Position numbers and translations under genes: made by a program
Shown here: positions 61,301 to 64,000 of the stretch, in pieces
Layout: the number at the start of each line of letters is the position of its first letter
Position numbering within the stretch: the first letter of the stretch is position 1
Source of the DNA: Portulaca oleracea
Taxonomy: Eukaryota; Streptophyta; Magnoliopsida; Caryophyllales; Portulacaceae
Assembly: GCA_029582165.1 (NCBI GenBank)
Contig: CM055870.1
Coordinates: 4,675,332-4,739,331, forward strand
Reading direction: 5' to 3'
DNA length: 64,000 bases
The notes under the pieces: generated by a model
The model's database searches: none
The model's input: only the letters and a program-made list of their open reading frames with translations
What the model was told of the DNA's origin: nothing

Positions 61301-63597
61301 GTAATTCAAGAAAGTCAAGTGAACATGATTCTCAGGAAAGACATCATAAAAAGGATGAGAAGGTGGAGAGTCATGGTAAGCGAGATGAAAGGCATCCAAA
61401 GAAGGACAAGGAAGAGGATCATCATAACGTCACCACAAAAGAGAGGTCGAAGGAACATCGTGGCAAAGATAGGGATAATAGAACAAGGGATGGCTCTGAT
61501 TCAAGGAAAAGGTCACCTCACCGTGACAGTAAGGACAGCAAAAAGGAGAGAGATAGAGATAGAGATAGGAAAGCAAGTAGCAAAGACGATGCTGAGAGAA
61601 AAAAAGAGAGATCTAAGGACGAGAAAGATGATAGATCAAGGCATAAGTCCTCGAGAAGACACAAAAGAAGGCGTTCGACTTCTGTTGGTCATAGAAGTAA
61701 GCATAGTAAGGGAAGCCCTGTAGACTCTGATGCTTCCAGTGGGGAGGCTTCAGATGACTCAAGAAGGTTGTTTGTGCAAGCATTTTTCTCTTGGAACAAT
61801 TTTTTTTGGTACGCACAAAGTGACCATCTCTTACAGTTTTTGTTATATCTTGCTATATTCCGCAGGAAAGCTAATTCAAAAAGACGCGACTTGTCACCAT
61901 CACCTGTCAGGTCTAAACAAAGGTTTGTATCTAGACACTTTCAGTAATGTTTGAGAAACCCTCCCCCCTTTTTGAGTGGCTGAAATGATTGATATTCCTT
62001 ATTTTGAGTAACTTGATGAGAGAGGAAGTGGTGATTCACACTTGCTTTGACGAGCCATTGGATATTTTATCGGCTCATATAGTATCTATAGAGCATGTTT
62101 TCTCTTAGATGCTTGTTTTGCTGATTGCTCATATGTCATGGAACTTACGAAATTATTTTGGTGCATTCTGAAAGATTAAGCAGACAAGTTTGTGCTGTTA
62201 CAGAATTGAAGTATTTCAACTGAGCTATCCAACAAGGATGAGTATCTGGGCACACTTATGAGTCTCTATTTTATTGTAACTTTGTTGCTAACTTGATTCT
62301 CTCTGTTTTATTTACTCTTTTTCTTCTTGATTTTGAAGTTTTGCTTAAACCACAGCTCAAAACTTGTTCTTCTCTACTCATGTTTCTGCCTATCCCCAGC
62401 ACTTTTATCCCTATCTTTCTCTTCTTGGCTCAGCCCTCCATCCAGGTCACATTTTTATTCCCCACAGACTACAAGGCGTATTCTTAGCTTTGAGCCTTTG
62501 ACAAGGCCTGGATGTAGGCAATGTCCACCAGATTTTTCAGGGGAAGAGAATGGAACAGTGAAGAAGAAGGGCAGTTACTGGAGATGGAATGTGAGGGAGT
62601 GTGGCAGTAGTGTGATTAGTGCTTACTGAGAACTTTGTTTACATGGTTGTGGGCTTCATATTTTAGAAGATCATCGTAAGGTAACGGAAATTATTGTGAG
62701 ACCTTTGCCGTTTGGCATTTGCTAGATTCATGCGTATAGGGCTACAAGATTAATGGAAGAAAAGGGCTAATCTATGCCTGAACATGGCTCTAGTCTGGAG
62801 TCTGCAGTCTGAACATACGTTGCTGTAAGATTTACCACTGGTGTATACACCATTTTCTTTCAGTGGTATTTAGGTTCTGTTCATGTTCAGGCAGTTTACG
62901 TTAGCAATATGATAACCAATACTTGTGTCAGATTCAGTGTATCCTGGATAGTTGGTTTCTAATTCTACCTACTAAAGCTGACATGGATAGACCATAGACT
63001 CTACCTGATACACCACAGGTAGACTTCAATTTTTCATTAGAACTTCTTTGTCCTGTGAGCTATGTATGATTCATGTTCTAGTAGTGATATGTGCTTACAT
63101 GGAAGCAAACCAAGTCTGGTATATGATGCAACATTCACATTGTCTTGAGTTTTTGGTGCTCTTGTGATGTGATCATTGCAGTCATGATAAAAGGGCATGT
63201 TACATTGCATTGCAATATTTTATGCTTCCCTACTGGGTAAATCTTTTTCCACGTGTCTGGTGCCCCCCCCCCCCCCCCCCAACACCCCAACACCCCAACC
63301 TTTTATGCATGCACTTGTTTGTGCCATTTAGACTGCATTTTTAGGCTTGATGTGGTTTATTTAAAGTTATTTCTCTTTGATCTTATTTTGTTGAATTGAT
63401 TTCTTCTCATGAGGGTCCAAATATCTGGCTATAACTGGTCTCTTGGTGAATAAGGTTGAGCTTAATGTTGAAATGTGAATTGGTTGCTTACGGTATCAGT
63501 ATGATGGGTGTTTTATGTTTAGACAAGTTTCGCGGTCTCCTCATAGCAAGCGTTCTCAGCGCAGGCATTCTCCTTACTCTTCTCTTGACGGTAGCAG
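55398..63597 (+). CDS. Proline-rich, RS/KE-rich probable nuclear protein (3' end outside window)
   Basis: I do not recognise a named family with certainty. Exons: 55398-55727, 57313-57361, 57989-58414, 59120-59430, 59923-60099, 60188-60385, 60488-60562, 60645-60711, 60800-61766, 61866-61922, 63523-63597, then onward past the edge. Phases agree throughout. The N-terminal 110 residues are Pro/His/Gln-rich (MDSYPPPHHYMRPPPPPPP). Next come DWGNANWNHHSGWEYPG and DWAAKARAWASARSAM. The middle has AAVPNWLREEIIKNKPTI followed by an acidic EEEDDDE and a helical EAQRIAAMNQEIKRVLTEVL. A LANYDSDDDDDGE motif precedes a long Lys/Glu/Arg/Asp domain that passes into RS repeats (SRSPHSKRSQRRHS). Such composition is typical of splicing-associated nuclear proteins, and that role is inference. 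The ATG at 55398 opens the first exon after an untranslated leader. Confidence 0.82.
57671..57815 (+). repeat. SINE-like repeat remnant, intron copy 1
   Basis: TCTTGGGTCAATTAGGATCA followed by AAAATTTAGGGGTAGGACT and CCATAGCCTGCCTGGGTGGG resembles the 3' half of angiosperm Au-type SINEs (GGGTAAGGCTGCGTACATC...). It shares most of its length with the copy at 59535-59680 in another intron of the same gene. No target duplications were determined. Confidence 0.5.
59535..59680 (+). repeat. SINE-like repeat remnant, intron copy 2
   Basis: TCTTGGGTCAATTGGAACTT, then GTTGCAAAATTTAGCTGTAA and GGATTGGAGTACTGATTTTGG, parallel the copy at 57671. It lies in the intron between exons 4 and 5, and is followed at 59815-59870 by a GAGACGGTCTCAC palindromic repeat. 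Confidence 0.5.
61767..61865 (+). other. 99-nt in-frame intron without stop codon (retention would be translatable)
   Basis: The intron begins AAG|GTTGTTTG, a weak donor, and ends ATTCCGCAG. Its length is a multiple of three and it has no in-frame stop, so an unspliced transcript would insert 33 residues rich in Phe, Trp and Leu (such as FFSWNNFFWYAQ) into the RS region. The alien composition supports true intron status. Confidence 0.65.
63263..63280. repeat. C18 homopolymer followed by AACACCCC repeats
   Basis: Eighteen C residues then AACACCCC units, inside the last visible intron. Homopolymer length is prone to sequencing error. Confidence 0.9.
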
Positions 63598-63703
63598 GTA
63601 TGCTTCATATTGTTACTTTGGCTTCAGCAATGCTTCTTTATATTTTAGCGTGTTTCTTCTCTGTTTAAAGACGGGGCAAAGAGAGATGTAAAACAAAATT
63701 GTT

Positions 63704-63811
63704 TGCTCCCTCTGTCCCAACTTTGTAATCCATCTTAGAATGAAGAATCGTTATTTATCTTGCGAGAAAATGACTCTAAATTTCATGTTGGCTTATAATT
63801 GGGATGGAGGA
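63704..63811. mobile_element. Short Stowaway-like MITE in intron
   Basis: CTCCCTCTGTCCCAACTTTG at the left and AATTGGGATGGAGG at the right form the typical Stowaway inverted termini, about 108 bp in total. The TA duplications are not clear. It sits downstream of the last visible exon of the RS-rich gene. Confidence 0.5.
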
Positions 63812-64000
63812 ACTAAAATAATGAAAAAATAAGACAAGAAAAGAGAGAACTCGTGCCAAGGTACCAAAAGGGGTCAATCTGGTGGTGTTCAACCTACCTT
63901 CCTACTTCAGTGAGCCTTTTTTCACGGGTAAGGTTGGGATAGGATAAACATAAGCTTGGATAGTTCCCAACTTACCCAAACTTCCCAAAATTTACCCACT

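Overview
The window is nuclear DNA of a flowering plant, most likely a eudicot. Genes are widely spaced and carry many GT-AG introns. Intergenic DNA is AT-rich and full of small DNA transposons. The ribosomal-protein gene has a telo-box/site II promoter, and every recognisable protein is a plant family. The species cannot be named from the sequence. There is no prokaryotic, viral or organellar gene content.

Genes in order: (1) 141-3617 (+), the 3' part (12 exons) of a peroxisomal glutamate:glyoxylate/alanine aminotransferase ending in the peroxisomal signal SRL; its first exon(s) lie left of the window. (2) 5273-9562, a complete-ended hAT transposon with perfect 8-bp target duplications and a decayed BED/hAT transposase on the minus strand. 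(3) 13298-13594 (+), a small intronless SIAMESE-RELATED-type CDK inhibitor, isolated in repeat-rich DNA. (4) 27361-29259 (-), an intronless ARMADILLO REPEAT ONLY protein. (5) 32703-36097, an apparent 3.4-kb solo LTR with 5-bp duplications. (6) 37540-46385 (-), a complete 12-exon copper amine oxidase of 783 residues ending in the peroxisomal signal AKL. (7) 50677-51120 (-), ribosomal protein uL15 (RPL27a). (8) 55398-63597 (+), the 5' eleven exons of a proline-rich, RS/KE-rich probable nuclear protein that runs off the right edge.

The rest is mostly mobile DNA. I could bound many elements by target-site duplications: two foldback MULE-like families with 9-bp duplications (two copies of one, four of the other), a Tourist/Harbinger-like MITE family (TTA/TAA duplications, termini GGCCCTGTTCTTTT-like), Stowaway-like elements (TA), a 240-bp hAT MITE, a 972-bp Harbinger-type element holding a 0.5-kb CT microsatellite inside an amine-oxidase intron, and a 1.53-kb MULE with 10-bp duplications and gene-like interior sequence. 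At least two nested insertions give relative ages.

The genes do not form an operon or an evident metabolic cluster. Two of them, the aminotransferase (photorespiration) and the amine oxidase (polyamine/amine oxidation), are both predicted peroxisomal matrix enzymes, and the others are housekeeping or growth-control genes. I found no convincing undescribed gene system. The most novel material is the structured transposon families and a few gene-architecture oddities.
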